Assembly: GCA_011109175.1 (NCBI GenBank)
Contig: RDEW01000018.1
Location: forward strand, 493,304-557,303
Reading direction: 5' to 3'
DNA length: 64,000 nt
DNA from: Dicyema japonicum
Lineage: Eukaryota > Dicyemida > Rhombozoa > Dicyemidae
The notes below the pieces were generated by a model, which had not been told where the DNA came from, did no database searches, and worked only from the letters and a program-made list of their open reading frames with translations. Shown here piece by piece: positions 1-11,594 of the stretch (positions within the stretch are counted from its first letter, which is position 1; each line of letters starts with the position of its first letter). A program made the translations under genes and the position numbers.

Positions 1-951
1 TTTTCATCGTCCTGGGCTTCTTCTATCGGTTCACTGACATGTGGTGGTGCATTGTTCAATTTGTTAAAGTATTCCTGCCTCAGTTTGTCGTATTCTGAGA
101 CACTTTTGATTGCTGACACACAAAGAGTCAACCCGAATGATGTGAACTAGTCGCCTGAAAGCTTTGATAAAGATATTCAGATTCAGTCGCTTCAGTAATC
201 AAATTAAAAAAAAGCCCACATGGTTTGGGGGAGAATTTGGGGAAAGCGACAGTAAAACTGTACCCCGTATTTATGGTTAAATTGTCCACGCTAGAATTCA
301 TGTTTTTCTCAAGGCAACTGTTAACATCGTTGGAAAAATTGGGACGGAATTTTTCCTGGGTTAAAAATTTCAAAATCGTCAACATTTTTGTGTTTTGTGT
401 TGATTATTTCGCTGGTTTTGAAGGTTCGTTCATTTTTACACAGAATATCCCCATTTTGGCTGAATAAATTATAGTTTATCTTAAAATATTCAGTGTTTTT
501 GACATTTTCCTGTCTTTTGGTGGCCACATTGGAGAATTTATTGTCTTTTATTCGTTTATTCAGGCTTTGACAGTTTCTATATGTTTTGCGCCTTGTGTGG
601 CTCCTGAAATCCTCGCTCTGAATCACGGAAAAAATATTCTTGAAGTTATCAATTTCTACAAATAAATGAGAGGCAATACTGTTTGCTGTCAGAATGTTGA
701 GACCTTCCGAGGGGAATGTCCGCAAAAACGTTTCGTTTTCTTGTCTGCGTCTTTGAGAAAACGACCGGGTCACTCTGGCCGTAGAATTTGAGAATTTCAT
801 CTTTTTTCTTAGAATTACTAATTTGTGGAATTTTGAAGGCATTTTTTCAATTATTTCAACCTCATGGTTGTGATTTTGAGAAATTTTAGAAAAATCTGTA
901 TTCTTCAGTTGGTTTTTTGGCCTTTTATACCTTCCAAATTCTTGGTTTCAT
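1..951 (-). CDS. Unidentified intron-containing gene, copy A (5' part; 3' end outside window)
   Basis: I do not recognise this protein. The start is the ATG at 951-949 (MKPRIWK), followed by exons 951-931, 902-384, 355-133 and 112-1, with GT-AG introns of 28 bp (930-903), 28 bp (383-356) and 20 bp (132-113). Splicing them joins three frames into one open frame that continues off the left edge. The N-terminal third is basic and rich in Ser, Asn and Arg; no membrane segment is evident. At about 50-60, where copy B carries one extra base, this copy stays in frame (KLNNAPPHVSEP), so it looks like the intact version. The full C-terminus can be read only in copy B (18754-20095). A rapidly evolving nuclear protein is possible but unsupported. 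Confidence 0.6.
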
Positions 952-1514
952 AAATTATAACCTCGAGATATGTCAGGCAGTGGAGTTGTTTTTGTTGTTT
1001 TTGGAATTAATTTCATTTTTCTACTAAAGTATTTCTAAAATTTATATAATATTAATTACTTCTTGAACTCTTCTTTCCTTATAGATGCCAGTTGTTCTTG
1101 TTTTAATCCAATTCATGTAATTTAACCAACAATAACTTTATCAATTTTAACTTTTTTCCCTCCAATATTTTTTTTTAATAATAAATGTTTATTTAAATTT
1201 TATTGAAATTTATTATTTTAAATGTTTATTTATTAAAAACAAACAAAAATCCGAATAACTAAACAATTTATAGGGTTTCTTGACCAATAGTGTCACTTTC
1301 CCGAATTCTCTTGGTGGTAAAAGTAAAACAATGCTACGTGTTGGGTAGACGAGGATGCAACTATTATTTCAAATTAATTAGTTGGAAATATTCAAGGAAG
1401 GTTATCCATAACCGTTGGCAAAATCGTATAAATATGGAGTGCACACTTAAGTGTCAACACTTAATCAACTGGGAAAACACTTAAGTGTTGTATGTTTCAT
1501 CTGAACTTATTTCA
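952..1514. other. Intergenic, no gene seen
   Basis: This is AT-rich sequence upstream of the unidentified gene. The only structure noticed is a doubled palindromic 10-mer (CACTTAAGTG) near 1444 and 1480. The second is mutated in copy B (about 20620), so conservation does not support a function. Confidence 0.5.
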
Positions 1515-2060
1515 CAACTGTAAAGATAGGTTGAAGTGGTGACGTGCTTCTGTTTTTCCCCGGAAAAAAATATGTCTTTATCATGCTTAGATTCAAACTC
1601 TTTGTTCCCTAACGCCACATACAACGTTCGAGGCCTCTCATTTCTATTCAAGAAGGAACAACTATCTGAAGATCTGTCACGTTACAAAATCAACATCTGC
1701 TGCTTACAAGAGACAAAGAATGCCTTCGGATACGAAGGAACCTTTGGAAACTACCGGATTATCTTTCCCACCAGACAGTCGTCAACAGCAGAAGGAAATA
1801 CGTTCGAAACTGGAAGTTCAAATTCGAATAAAAGTGCATCAAAGAGAAAACGTAATCAAATATCACATTTGATAAGAAAACGATCGAATGACCTCTGGCA
1901 CAAATATTTGGACGACAAGGCGACTGAAATTGAAAACTGTCAGGATGGAAGACGAATGTGAGCCAGGATGGTGAGGATGATGGCTGTAAAGCATGGCTCA
2001 AGCGAAACCCTTTTAGGGCTACACGAAATTGCTTGTAACTAACTAACTGAAAAAATAAAG
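1515..2060 (+). pseudogene. APE-type non-LTR retrotransposon remnant (endonuclease N-terminus plus pre-RT segment)
   Basis: The frame opening at ATG 1572 reads an AP-endonuclease-like start: ATYNVRGLSF, then NICCLQETK, then a GNYRII stretch. This matches the start of the element at 56515 (TLNVRGL, VCCLQETK, VGNYHLI). Both share the leader GGTTGA(A/G)GTGGTGACGT just upstream. After about 1775 the sequence jumps into a charged segment typical of the region before the RT, so most of the endonuclease is deleted. Sequence to about 2050 looks like the element's 3' end and is followed by an A-rich tail. It is a dead fragment. Assignment to APE-type elements is firm; the clade is not. Confidence 0.75.
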
Positions 2061-3329
2061 GGATTTTTCAAAATCTTGGATATTTTAATCGCTCTAGTGA
2101 AAAGAGCAACTAATAACTCTCATATTGTAAAACAAACACATCAATAAGCGGACCTCCACCATCAAATCCATAAATCTTGTTTCGCGTGGTTTTTCGTGGC
2201 TTTATTCTTTGTCAACAAACATAGATTTGATTTTGTTTCTCTGAAAATGCTTACAAAAAGAATCTTTGATAAGATATTAACCCAACATCTTGGAATGACT
2301 CTCTAACTTCTTAAGTGGAATGGACAAGCAATCTACAATAACATGAAATCGTAGACATTTTCCTGTTTAATGGAGTTTCCAAAAATTATTCATTTTCGTC
2401 GGCATTCTTGTAAAAGGCACAAAAACATCGAACCAAACGATATACGTCAAATATTCTTAAGTCAAGGACACTCGCTAGATATGGAAAGTCATCAATGACC
2501 ATTTCCCGTTCTTCCTTGAATAAGCCTCACTCTCTTGGTTCAGATTAATGGCCATGTTTTTACCAGAGTCATAATTTCCAACAACTTATTAGACACAGGA
2601 ACAAATTCTCTTTGGGAAGTTTTGATTGCACATCTGTGCTCAACAAGTGTACTCTCTAGTGTCTTCTGAAGCGCGTAATTTTGGTGGGTAATCATGCCGG
2701 ACTGAAGCTGACGCTTGTATCGTGCTTAGTTGTGGTTTCAATTTCCATACCGTCATTTTCTTGGTATAAGGATTCCTTTCAGCCCTCTTCAATTTGCCTT
2801 TTCCCTCTCTTAGGAATTTCAAAATACGAAACTCGGACTCTTTGACCACTCATCCCGACCTATCCATATTCTTTCTTAATGGGATTTGTCTAGTTTATGC
2901 TCCAGCTCAATTTGAGGGACATATAAATGTTCCCAGCAATCGCCGTTGGGCGCTTGAAACCCTCCCCTCTCCAAAAGTGAAGTTTGAATAAATAAGTTAC
3001 CCTCATTAATGAAAAATGTCAAATCAATAAGAAATTATTTATTTTTTTACAGCGAAAACATTATGTTTTGGGTGCATCCACTCATTAATTGCTTCACGTA
3101 TCGACTTTTCATTCTGACTGTCCAAATTCCGACACTGCTAAACGGAGAAAACTGAAAAAATAATTGGTTGTTGGAGACAGTCTCAACTTTGTCCCAATCT
3201 TATTCGAAACCTCTAGAACGTTAGGGAGAATAAGTAAGGATGCTGTAAACTAATTAGGAAATGCAATCATGACTCAGAGACCCTTGCGAATGGAATGGTT
3301 TTCTTCTTTAGAGACTCTTCTTTATGATT
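2061..3329. other. Stretch without recognisable gene
   Basis: Only short overlapping open frames occur here, and none matches a family I recognise. The copy in unit B (21195-22470) breaks these frames with different small indels, as expected for noncoding or decayed transposon DNA. Confidence 0.5.
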
Positions 3330-3430
3330 GCCTTTAGGACGTTCCACTTTATTATTATCATTGAACCAGAAAACCACCATCATAACCAAAATAAATTTCA
3401 AGTGATCCCGGCCTCAAAATTCAGGTGACT
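3330..3430 (-). pseudogene. Jockey/CR1-like 3' terminus (C-terminal EAGIT stop)
   Basis: Read on the minus strand, the sequence ends in NFEAGIT followed by TGA (stop complement 3398-3400) and a short 3' UTR finishing in an (ATA)n-like tail. The same C-terminal signature recurs at 13715, 41015, 59433 and 61550. Only the last residues of the element remain. Confidence 0.55.
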
Positions 3431-3535
3431 TTTTTTAATAACAATTAATTTATAAAATTTACAAAATATTATTGAATAACAATTAACCTCTGAATTATCA
3501 ATTAATTTCCTCGGGATATTCTGGTAAACCTGGCT

Positions 3536-3795
3536 TGTCTTCGCTGCGGTCACCATGTGGGTCTCAACGTCAACCTGTACAAGACCGGGCAGGTTAAAGT
3601 CTCCACTCTGCCCTTCGTGTAACCTTGATGACCACGGGACATATCATTTTTTCTTGTGTCCTGAACCGCCTTCTATGTCTTCCTTTCACACGTGATCAAC
3701 CTTTTGGATCTCTGGGAAAGTCCGTCATTGATAGTTACATTTGTGTTAGCCATCGGTTTCCTTCACTTAAAGGGACCGGGGATAAATAAATAAAT
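3536..3795 (+). pseudogene. R1/I-like non-LTR element, C-terminal HxxH/Cys region and 3' end
   Basis: The frame reads LRCGHH followed, after a frameshift visible by comparison with copy B, by SPLCPSCNLDD and DHFFLCPE. This is the Cys/His pattern found after the RNase H or RT region of I/R1-type elements. The end (GGGACCGGGGATAAATAAATAAATTATC) resembles other retroelement termini in the window. Its 3' end abuts the 3' end of the minus-strand RLE element at about 3805, so two unrelated elements sit tail to tail. Confidence 0.6.
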
Positions 3796-3804
3796 TATCA
3801 ATAT

Positions 3805-6426
3805 TTTATTTAACAAACAATAAAAAAGTTAATATATTTAATCAACAACCTTCCTCGCCTGCCTGTTCGCCAGCCTCCTCAGGCAGGTTCGATTCTGGTT
3901 GCTGAAACAACTCCGAGAGCGCTTTGTCTAATTGATCATCACCATCATCAACACCATACTTAGCAGACAAAAAAAATCTGATAGTGCCTAGGTGGGTTGC
4001 CCGTGTTTTCTCGGTCGTTATTATGGCATGTTTCCTAGCAGACACACTTGACCCAGCTATCAGGGTGTCGTGCATTCGCATTAGGATGCGCTCACTTAGT
4101 TGGACTACTCCACACAGTCCACGGCCGAATTTATCACGGGGTAAATATAGTCTCTCCTTATTGGCTGCCAACACATGGACATGGTTCTCTCTGAGTACTC
4201 CACGGATCATAACATCCATCTCATCATACTCTTTGGGCTCAAACTCCACAACACCTATGTAGTAGTTTAGCAGCGAGACAGCATACTCATTTAATGCTAG
4301 GAACAAATTCCTTGCATTTAGAGACGTCTTACACAATAACGCTGCTCTTTTACGGATGCCTTCAGTAATTTGTCGCTTTGTCTCAGGCATTATAAGGGAC
4401 TTTGGAGATTCGGTAACACCCAGATACTTATATCCTTCGTGTTCCTCTAGGACTCTTACTAACTCGCTACATACTTGCGTGTTAGTCGCAGACTTTGAAT
4501 AATTCAAATCTAGCCCTATACTCTCAAAGAATTCCCTGGCACAGACCCCCATGGAGTAGAGCTCCTCGGCTGTTCGAGCATACATCTTCAGTCATCGATA
4601 AAAAGAAGGTGATTTGTACTGAAACAGACCCCTTCACAATGAACTGGTATTTGCTCAAACCGGTCATTGAGGCGGCGACTCAATGGCTCCAAACAGAGAA
4701 CAAAGAGTAGCGGAGACATGCTATCCCCCTGAAGGATCCCCCTCTTGAGTTTTACCTCGCCTATCCGGTGCCTATTATAGTTCAGATGAATACTCCACCT
4801 ATTCATCACAGCCACTACAAAGCTGATGAACCACACAGGCATACACAGACTGTGTAGGCACTCGACAAGGTAAGAATGATCAACTGAATCGTAAGCCTTC
4901 TTCACATCCACCCACATAGACAAAAGTGAGTTTCCGTGAGACACAGAAAGGCATTTGTTGATCAAAGCCTGCTCTTTTGCCCCCTGACAATTTCGCACAG
5001 TTCCCAACTGATTCTCGGAGAGAATCCCATTTGCGTCTACAAAGCTCCTGACCTCATTAGCCACCAATTTGGTCATCAGCTTATACAGGGTTGGCATGCA
5101 GGTTATCGGTCGATAATCTGCAGCAGACTGGGGGTTGTCCAGCTTTGGGATCAAATAAGTTGTCCCTGTGCATGCCCAATCAGGAATCGTTTCCGGGTTA
5201 GTGATGCTTTTCTGTAATACACGACACATAGACTCGTGTAATGAAGTGCATCTTTTGATAAAGAAATTATAAACTTTATCGACCCCGGTCGTCTTCCAAT
5301 CAGGGAGATGTCTCACTACCGCCTCAAATTTCTTGCGAAAATCGAAAATTCCGCAAGATTCCGCCAAGAAAGGAGCGGCGCTGTACGGGACATTCCACGC
5401 ATTTCCTCTGCGTGGTTTAGCCTCCCACATACTACCCCATGTGGAAAGCATTTCCGCGTCCTGCTGGGAACATACACTATGGCCATTTTCGTGTAGGCGA
5501 CGGTAAAACAATCTGCGATTAAACTCAAACAGATTATTTTCTCTCCTTCTCTTACACCGACTTTCATGTGTATAGAGTTTCCTCTTATACACCATTATTG
5601 CCCCCTCTAACTCCACCTTTGCCCTCCTCAACTCTTTGAGGTCCCATTTGGGAACACGGAGTTTACTAATTAGCCCCTTTACTATAGCCGGTGCTTTTCC
5701 TCTAACCCCTCTCGCCACACTACTTATGTGCCCCTCCAGTGCTTCCAGCTCAGTCTGTCTCCAAGCAATCTTGGCACAGATCTGCTCCCTCCATTTACTG
5801 GGTGGTCTGGGCTTGTCCGTCAATTCCTCATAGGTGATCTGTGCTGCATACAGCACTAGGGAGATGTCACCCAATGACCCTACTGGCTTAGCCTCCACCG
5901 CATAAGCCACAGCCTTATTGATGCAGGTTAACACTCCACCGTTAACCTTACAATGAGGAATCTTGCGGGTAAATCTACGGTCCTCAAGTGGGACATCTGC
6001 CGCTGCAGCGAGATTCCGCGCAAAGACCTCATAAACATGCTTGAGCTGCAACGTATCACAGCTCTGGTGCTCGTGCTCTCTTTGACAGTTGTGGTCACCT
6101 GGTCCCCGCCCCTTTAGACCAGTACCCTCTTTGCCTACAGCCATCTTCTTGAGTTCACTCACAGATATAGCAGTACTGAATCTGCCACTGCAGAGCTCCG
6201 CCAAGTATGGCCATCCATTCCAGGGCATTCGAGATAGCCTGCTACGTACCTGCAGGACTACCTGCCTCGCCCATTCTTTTGGGTCATCTGCCACAACGCT
6301 CTCGGATATGGCAAGAATTACATTCATACCATCAGGTAACGCAAGTGACTTTTCTCCTTTTTTCCTTTCAACATTTTTGCCAACTCGATAGAGTTTTAAC
6401 GCCACCGAATCGAACGCACGTTGCAT
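3805..6426 (-). mobile_element. RLE-class non-LTR retrotransposon, RT-bearing half (CCHC/RLE deleted), copy A
   Basis: The coding frame starts at ATG 6426 (MQRAFDSV) and ends at TGA 3842. In order it holds an N-terminal region with a C/H-containing stretch, then a reverse transcriptase with NPQSAADYRPITCMPTL, MWVDVKKAYDSVDH (motif A Asp), KRGILQGDSMSPLLF and HLLFIDD (motif C, FIDD in place of the usual YADD), then the thumb (YKYLGVTESPKS). After SAKYGVDD the frame jumps straight to the last ~30 residues (QLDKALSELFQQPESNLPEE), so the CCHC knuckle and PD-(D/E)XK nuclease seen in the plus-strand copy at 14162 are missing. A one-base deletion after FIDD (about 4590) breaks the frame, but copy B is intact there. 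The family is R2/R4/Hero/NeSL-like; the exact clade is undetermined. The shared 3' end is GTTTGTTAAATAAA. Confidence 0.88.
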
Positions 6427-6714
6427 GTTTTTTTTCTTCTGGTTCAATAATAATAATAAAAATAATAAATGCTATAAATTTTTAACCCATAATCAATTAA
6501 TTAACATAAACTCGTTTGATTAACTGTCATATTAATGAACAATAAATCAATAAATAACAAATCGATGATGTATGCTCTGGAGTTCAAAGACGAATTCAAA
6601 ATTTGGAATGATCGACTGTTCTGTTCCCTATGCAATAAAATAGTTGATTCGTCAACGAAATTAAAAAAGTGCTACATCAAAGGATAAATTTAGAAGATAT
6701 CGTTCCAGAGTTAT
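6427..6714. other. AT-rich spacer
   Basis: No gene is seen. It lies directly upstream of the 5' end of the minus-strand RLE element and contains an ATA-rich microsatellite-like run (about 6446-6470). Confidence 0.5.
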
Positions 6715-7115
6715 CGGATGTCCTCTATTGTATATGGAAAATATCGATTGATATGTCTACCCAGTGATTCAATACTCTTTGGAGTTGGATTCGCTATCCA
6801 TTCAAGAATGGCATCCAACATTCTCCATATTTGGCGTGTGAGTGAAAAGATTGGCGTAATTCAAATACGACTTAAGAGTCACAGGCCCTCCAAAGTCTCA
6901 CGAGATCAATAGAAATGACCCTTTCCTGAAAATAGCATTTTTTTTGCAAAATTGCTCTACTCTTGGCAGTCGTATGCGCCACATTGTGGGAGAGTGGCGA
7001 AAGATCTGTCTAAACTGAATGACTTTTATTAGCGCTATCGAAGACACTGTGACGTTCCTCAATTTGCACTTATATCTGATTCACGCTTGGATGGCTATAA
7101 TGTGCAAATTATTCT
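6715..7115 (+). pseudogene. APE endonuclease fragment
   Basis: The frame reads YGKYRLICLPSDS, then GVGFAIHSRM and LHIWRVSEKIGVIQIR, aligning with the endonuclease of the element at 56680 (GLGFAIHHTL, SRMWVVTDRIAVLQIW). After a stop it continues with LNDFY and QFALISDSRLD, the degraded counterpart of the LIAGDxN catalytic region. Copy B is at 25845-26240 and looks essentially identical. Confidence 0.65.
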
Positions 7116-7462
7116 CATCCTCAAAGCCAAAGTTCTCAACGACCAGCCGAATAGGCTTGTCAAGACTTGACTATGTAAGGAAGATCAATATGTAGCCTTC
7201 AAGAGACGAAAGTCAAAGACGGCCTTGATGAATAAGATTACAAACTAATTTTACTTATTGTTGACCGTAGACACTATGGACAAAGGTTCGCGGTTCACAA
7301 GGAGTTAATGGGCTATACTGTTTCTGGATAATCGATGATCAATTACGCAAAAGATCTCGTTGATTAATGTCTATTGTCAACGTAGAGTGGTCGTGTTTTG
7401 AAGGATCCGGAAAAACTTGACGTATTCTAAAAAGTTCTTCCCCGGACTGTTGCGTGCTTGGA

Positions 7463-7681
7463 TTATTCTACTCTTCTTTTCATTGTGGGTGATTGAAACG
7501 CCAAAGTGTAACTCCAAGGATTGAGGGATTCTTGGATAAGTTCTACACTCCAAGTTAATTTAGGATCAAACCACGTATGTTTCCTGTAGGAAGAGATAAC
7601 AGTAGTGTTCAACAGGCCAAAGAGGCAATGTGCATCAATAATGTTAAATTGAAATTTATTGAACCAAAAAAACATCGTCAC
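7463..7681 (-). pseudogene. APE endonuclease C-terminal fragment
   Basis: The minus-strand frame reads LLNTTVISSYRKHTWFDP, resembling the NTxFxHxxRHKTTW(x)G motif that ends APE endonuclease domains. It is opposite in strand to the fragment at 6715, so the two are separate insertions or were rearranged. Confidence 0.4.
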
Positions 7682-8398
7682 TAAAAGTAAAATTTTGACT
7701 AATTTATAATAATTTAATAGTTATTTTTAAAAAATTGTTTTTACAATATGGCGAACCTTTTAATACATTTGTATATCAATTAACGTGCAGTCACGTTCTT
7801 GTGGTTGGTTGTGTGGTTTTCTATTTTATTGTATTTTCTGTCGTATTATCATACATTTTATTCAATATTATATATATTATTGAATTCATCATATAGTGTT
7901 GAACCCTGTTATCGAAATGTCTATTATATATATATTTTTTTGGTAAACCTATAAATATGGATTGCTCCCCACTATTTGATTTTTTCTGTATTTACTGTGA
8001 TCAGTTTTTTCTTTTTTTACCTTATTTGTGAAAAATTTTATATTTTTAATGGAAGAAATAATATTTTTATGACTATATCGAAATTTTATTGAAATTTTTA
8101 ATGAAGAACACTGCTACCCATTACATGGTTGTTAAATGTCAATCGTCAACACATTCATCAATAATATAGTTAACTATCATAGAAACATAATTGTTATATT
8201 TACACACATGCGGCACATAAATCGATTTTTCGGCAATCGATGTTATCACAAAATCAAAGGATATTGATCTTGTGAAAGTCTGATTGAATCATTCTACTAT
8301 TTGGTATATTGATTCTCTGATTATTGAAATTCGATTTTATTCATAGCTCCGTGTGAGATCATATGAAGGAATCTGGCTTGGGATTAATTTTCGGTTTT
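7682..8398. other. AT-rich stretch without gene
   Basis: This is very AT-rich sequence with runs of TA near 7870 and 7925. No coding similarity was recognised on either strand. Confidence 0.5.
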
Positions 8399-8690
8399 TT
8401 ATTCTTCTAAATTATATAAGGATGAAAATTCTATTGACTCTTTATCCTCGCCGGCGAGATTTATTAACGATTCTATCTTTTCCTCATTGTATTTTATCTC
8501 CAGATTGACGTTGTACAAAATCTCAAAAGGACGCTGTCTTGTTGTGTGGTGTGATCTATTATAATCCCGAACAATGTCTTTTATGAAGTCAATATAACTT
8601 CCAAAATTTCCAACCATCTTTTCGGATGCATTCACCAGTTTTCGAAAACTGTATTTCTCTCTATTATTAGTTCCCTGTCTCGATATTCTA
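8399..8690 (-). pseudogene. Integrase (rve) C-terminal core fragment
   Basis: The frame reads IDFIKDIVRDYNRSHHTT followed by RQRPFEILYN, the YN-x-S-x-H-(x)T-x-(x)PFE pattern that ends retroviral-type integrase cores in LTR retrotransposons and in Ginger/KRBA2-type transposons. The catalytic DDE part is missing. It is one of several integrase scraps on the same strand (9094, 10322, 11600). Confidence 0.55.
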
Positions 8691-9093
8691 CTGTTAATTG
8701 TTAAACTTTGTTTTTCTTTACCCTCTACACCCGTAAAAATATAGAAAGGTATTTTTTTCGTTGATGAATGAATTGTATTACAGTAATCTAAGACAATCTC
8801 TCTTATTTTAAATACGGTATTCTTTCATATGGGCCAAGCGATACCTATGGGCTGCCAGTTACATTAATCTTGAACCAAGATCAACATGAATTAATTATAT
8901 AAATGATTTATTAACAACAAAAAATTAAATTTAAGTAACTTTTTCAGTCGATAATTCTCCTTTCGAATTATTTATCTATCAAATTAAACTATTTAAAACT
9001 ACTTCCACGCGATTATTCGATAAAATATTAATTATACTCAAACTTATCCAGTCGCAATGAGGGAGTTGTTCTAAAGTCCTTTTTAACCCGAAC
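8691..9093. other. Spacer without gene
   Basis: No coding similarity was seen between the two integrase fragments. Confidence 0.4.
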
Positions 9094-9375
9094 CTATTTG
9101 TCAATGTTTTTAATTGATACTTTATCTCCCATGTTAAAAGTATATTTACTATTATGAACATTCATTTTCCTGTTCATATCTTTGTAATAATTCGCTAGAA
9201 TATGAAGAATTTTGTTTGAAAATGAATGGACCGATATGTTATAACTGTAGACAGCACTTTCTAATTTATCAAGCCACTTTTTTTCACTGTTATCCATCAT
9301 TTTTGACAACTTCCTTTGATCGTCTGATTAAAACTTTCGACAATTCCTTATGCAGTTGATTGTTAGGCCTTCCGT
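9094..9375 (-). pseudogene. Integrase fragment with catalytic Glu region
   Basis: Across a frameshift the minus strand reads HGRPNN, then GIVESFNQTIKG (the conserved catalytic Glu of DDE integrases), then WLDKLESAVYSYNISVH and a downstream YTFNMGDKVSIKN, the SH3-like C-terminal entry. It directly adjoins the Tigger transposase remnant, so one has inserted into the other. Copy B is at 28217-28498. Confidence 0.6.
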
Positions 9376-10000
9376 GAATTTGCTTAATGTTAAAATGATT
9401 ATTTGTCTGAGATTTACGTGCTTTAAATTCAACATTGTAAACTTATCATCCTCAAAAGATAGGGTAAAATCCATCAAATTATTTAAATAATTGGAATTGA
9501 ACGATTTAATAACTCCCATATCTAAAGTTGAATTAATGATGTTGCATTTTTTGGCAGAAAAAATAGATCGATGTTAGAAAAATGATTATTCTTGTGACAA
9601 CTCGCATTATCCTGTAAAAGGACACCTTTTCTGTTGTGTTGAATCATTTCTTCGTTGACACTGTTCAACCAAGTAATAAATAGATGTCATCCAACAATTT
9701 TTAGAAAATGAATATAAACGCCGTGCTCTTCAGGGTTATAATTTTTCATACAACGTGGGGGTTTATATTTTCCTATCAATAATGGCTTCAATTTTTCGAC
9801 ACAAGCACTGACCGACAAAAGCATAGTAACTTTTTCTTTACTCCTTTTAATTTCAAAACAATCTTCATCTGAAGTTACAAATGATTTTGATGTTATTCTT
9901 TTAATGTACAATCCCGTTTCAAATTGTGTCTTTTCTTAAATTTTTCAAGCCAACCATTTGATTGTTCTTACCCAAGGATCTCACATGTTGTCCTGGTCGT
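9376..10000 (-). pseudogene. pogo/Tigger-like (Tc1-mariner superfamily) transposase remnant
   Basis: From high to low coordinates the minus strand reads GWLEKFKKRHNLKR (CENP-B-type helix-turn-helix, about 9925-9960), EIKRSKEKVTMLLSV and LLIGKYKPPRCMKN (DDE_1 core), VLLQDNASCH (Asp-Asn catalytic segment), then FLPKNATSLIQL and DMGVIKSFNSNYL. This order is diagnostic of Tigger/pogo transposases. Stops and frameshifts break it in both unit copies. The C-terminal part of a similar element lies at 17367-17716 on the other strand. Confidence 0.75.
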
Positions 10001-10109
10001 CGGCATTTTTAGATTTTTTGATATTTCTTTTGACCAGGTCTTTTTGTATAATTATTGTCAGTGTTGTTCTTGGTCTTCCACTTCTTGACTAACATTGTAT
10101 GTTCCCACG

Positions 10110-10290
10110 TTTAAATAAATTAAATTATTAACCCCGGCTTAGCCAGCAAGTGGGAAGCCGGCGACCATCAGAGAGCGTGCAGTTCGGACAGGCCGCTCCC
10201 AGAAATCCTCGACTTTTGCATCCGGTGGTCCAGGGCAGGGAAAAAGGTCCCGAACTACTCTGCCAGCCATGTTCCGACGTTTGTTCAATT
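10110..10290 (-). pseudogene. GC-richer retroelement tail ending in CCGGGGTTAATAA
   Basis: On the minus strand a GC-rich coding-like segment ends SLMVAGFPLAG, stop, then GCCGGGGTTAATAATTTAATT. The same terminal motif appears at 12700 and 36077. It is interpreted as the 3' end of a non-LTR element; the host family was not identified. Confidence 0.35.
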
Positions 10291-10321
10291 CTGTTCGTAG
10301 ATCAACTAGATGTCGATGTAT

Positions 10322-10822
10322 TCATAAGTTGTGCACTACATTGAGACAGGAATTAAGAAATGACTTTATTCTTGCACGATCCATAAAAAAATCTTTAAGA
10401 AGGTAAAGTTGTCTATCTTCACGAACTGGATTTTCGCCATGATTTCCTTTTTTAAAAACCTTGTCACGTACTTTTAAAGTTTTTTCATCTTTTCTCCACG
10501 TTCTTTTTTTCAATCATCTTTTGTGCTGCTACTTGCGTATATATTCGTACCTCCTGCCTTGCTTCATCGACTTCATAGACGAAAAATTCGACAAATCCTC
10601 TGGAGTTGCTTCCTATGGTTATTTACATCTCATAATTATGAAAAATGGCATTTGTTTCATTGTTTCGTGTATCGAATTGTTGTAATCAAAAACAATTTTT
10701 GAAATGAAGAACATTACTCCCAAGCTCTTTACTTGAAGCTTAGTCCTTAAACATGTCGGTTGTGTCGGATGACCAAAAAGAGTTAGAGCAGAGCTTTTCA
10801 AAAAATAATTCTCGCGGCACAT
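10322..10822 (-). pseudogene. Integrase C-terminal fragment (KRBA2/LTR type)
   Basis: The minus strand reads ISKIVFDYNNSIHETMKQMP (the YN-x-S-x-H-x-x-(x)K-x-x-P motif), then after a stop EARQEVRIYTQVAAQKMIEK and KVRDKVFKKGNHGENP, resembling the linker and VGDxVxxxN entry of integrase C-terminal domains. Part of this segment (10298-10410) is repeated at 11605-11740. Copy B is at 29446-29946. Confidence 0.5.
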
Positions 10823-10951
10823 TAATCGTAAAAAAATAATTCACGGCACACATTAAAAAATAAAAAATTAAATTTTTAAGATGTGTAAAAAAACTAAGTA
10901 CAAAAATTGGTAATTTAATGCCCAAATTTTTATTAATAGAAAAATGAAATC

Positions 10952-11428
10952 TTAATTATAATTGTTTTTGCATATATTCTCCGACAAAGATATCTTCATT
11001 ATTTTTTGTTCATATTTATGACTAAACATAATCCGTGCAATAATACGACAACCAGGGATTATCAAGTTTTCGCCAATAGTGTGAGGTTTTAGTTGTTTTG
11101 TTATCAATCCTGATATCAGGTATGAACATTTCAATGATTCCTTTGTGTTTACTAAAGTTTCACTGAACATCATTTGACTAGATCTACGATTCATAGTAAA
11201 AACTAAATAATAGTTGTGTTGTTTTTTCAAATGGATAAAATAATCCACAGATTTTTCGGAATAGTCCGGATGCTTGGATGTAAAATGTCTGTAAAGTTTG
11301 CTAAGAACCAGCATCATATGCCAAGACTTCCATGCAAATTAGACATTGAGGTAGTTTATTTTATCGTTGCATATAAATCCAAATGACAAATAAGAATCTT
11401 TATAAGAACGACGAACTGATTTTCCCAT
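10952..11428 (-). pseudogene. hAT/ZBED-like transposase N-terminal fragment
   Basis: It starts at ATG 11428 (MGKSVRRSYKDSYLSFGF), then LICMEVLAYD, LSKLYRHFTSKHPDYSEKS, LISGLITKQLKPHTIGENLI and MKISLSENICKNN. This is the BED zinc-finger and linker order of ZBED-type hAT transposases (C-x2-C, LxxHxxxKHP, KPHTIGE, SxxTVxRR-like). One frameshift lies between the Cys pair and the His part. The catalytic region is absent. Copy B is at 30076-30552. Confidence 0.7.
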
Positions 11429-11594
11429 AACCACGTTGAAGCGCACGTTATTAAAAATTAATAAATAATGGTTAACCAATGTAAATGTCATTTAATATAT
11501 AAAAAATGATTATTTTAATTTTAGTAATTAATTTGTTTTGTCTTTTTAAATTAATTAGGTCAAAAAGTGTATATAAATTTATTCAATTTTGAAC

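Noticed and set aside
6089-6485. Several 90-188-codon frames antisense to the RLE element (also near 25083-25649 and 14145-14499)
   Set aside because: They are shadows of the conserved sense coding sequence, which carries the RT and nuclease motifs.
7870-7940. TA-rich runs as a microsatellite or origin
   Set aside because: The runs are short and match general AT-rich background.
10150-10344. Plus-strand GC-rich frame of 64 codons (and copy at 29274)
   Set aside because: The minus strand reads as a retroelement tail with a terminal motif seen elsewhere; the plus frame has no recognisable domain.
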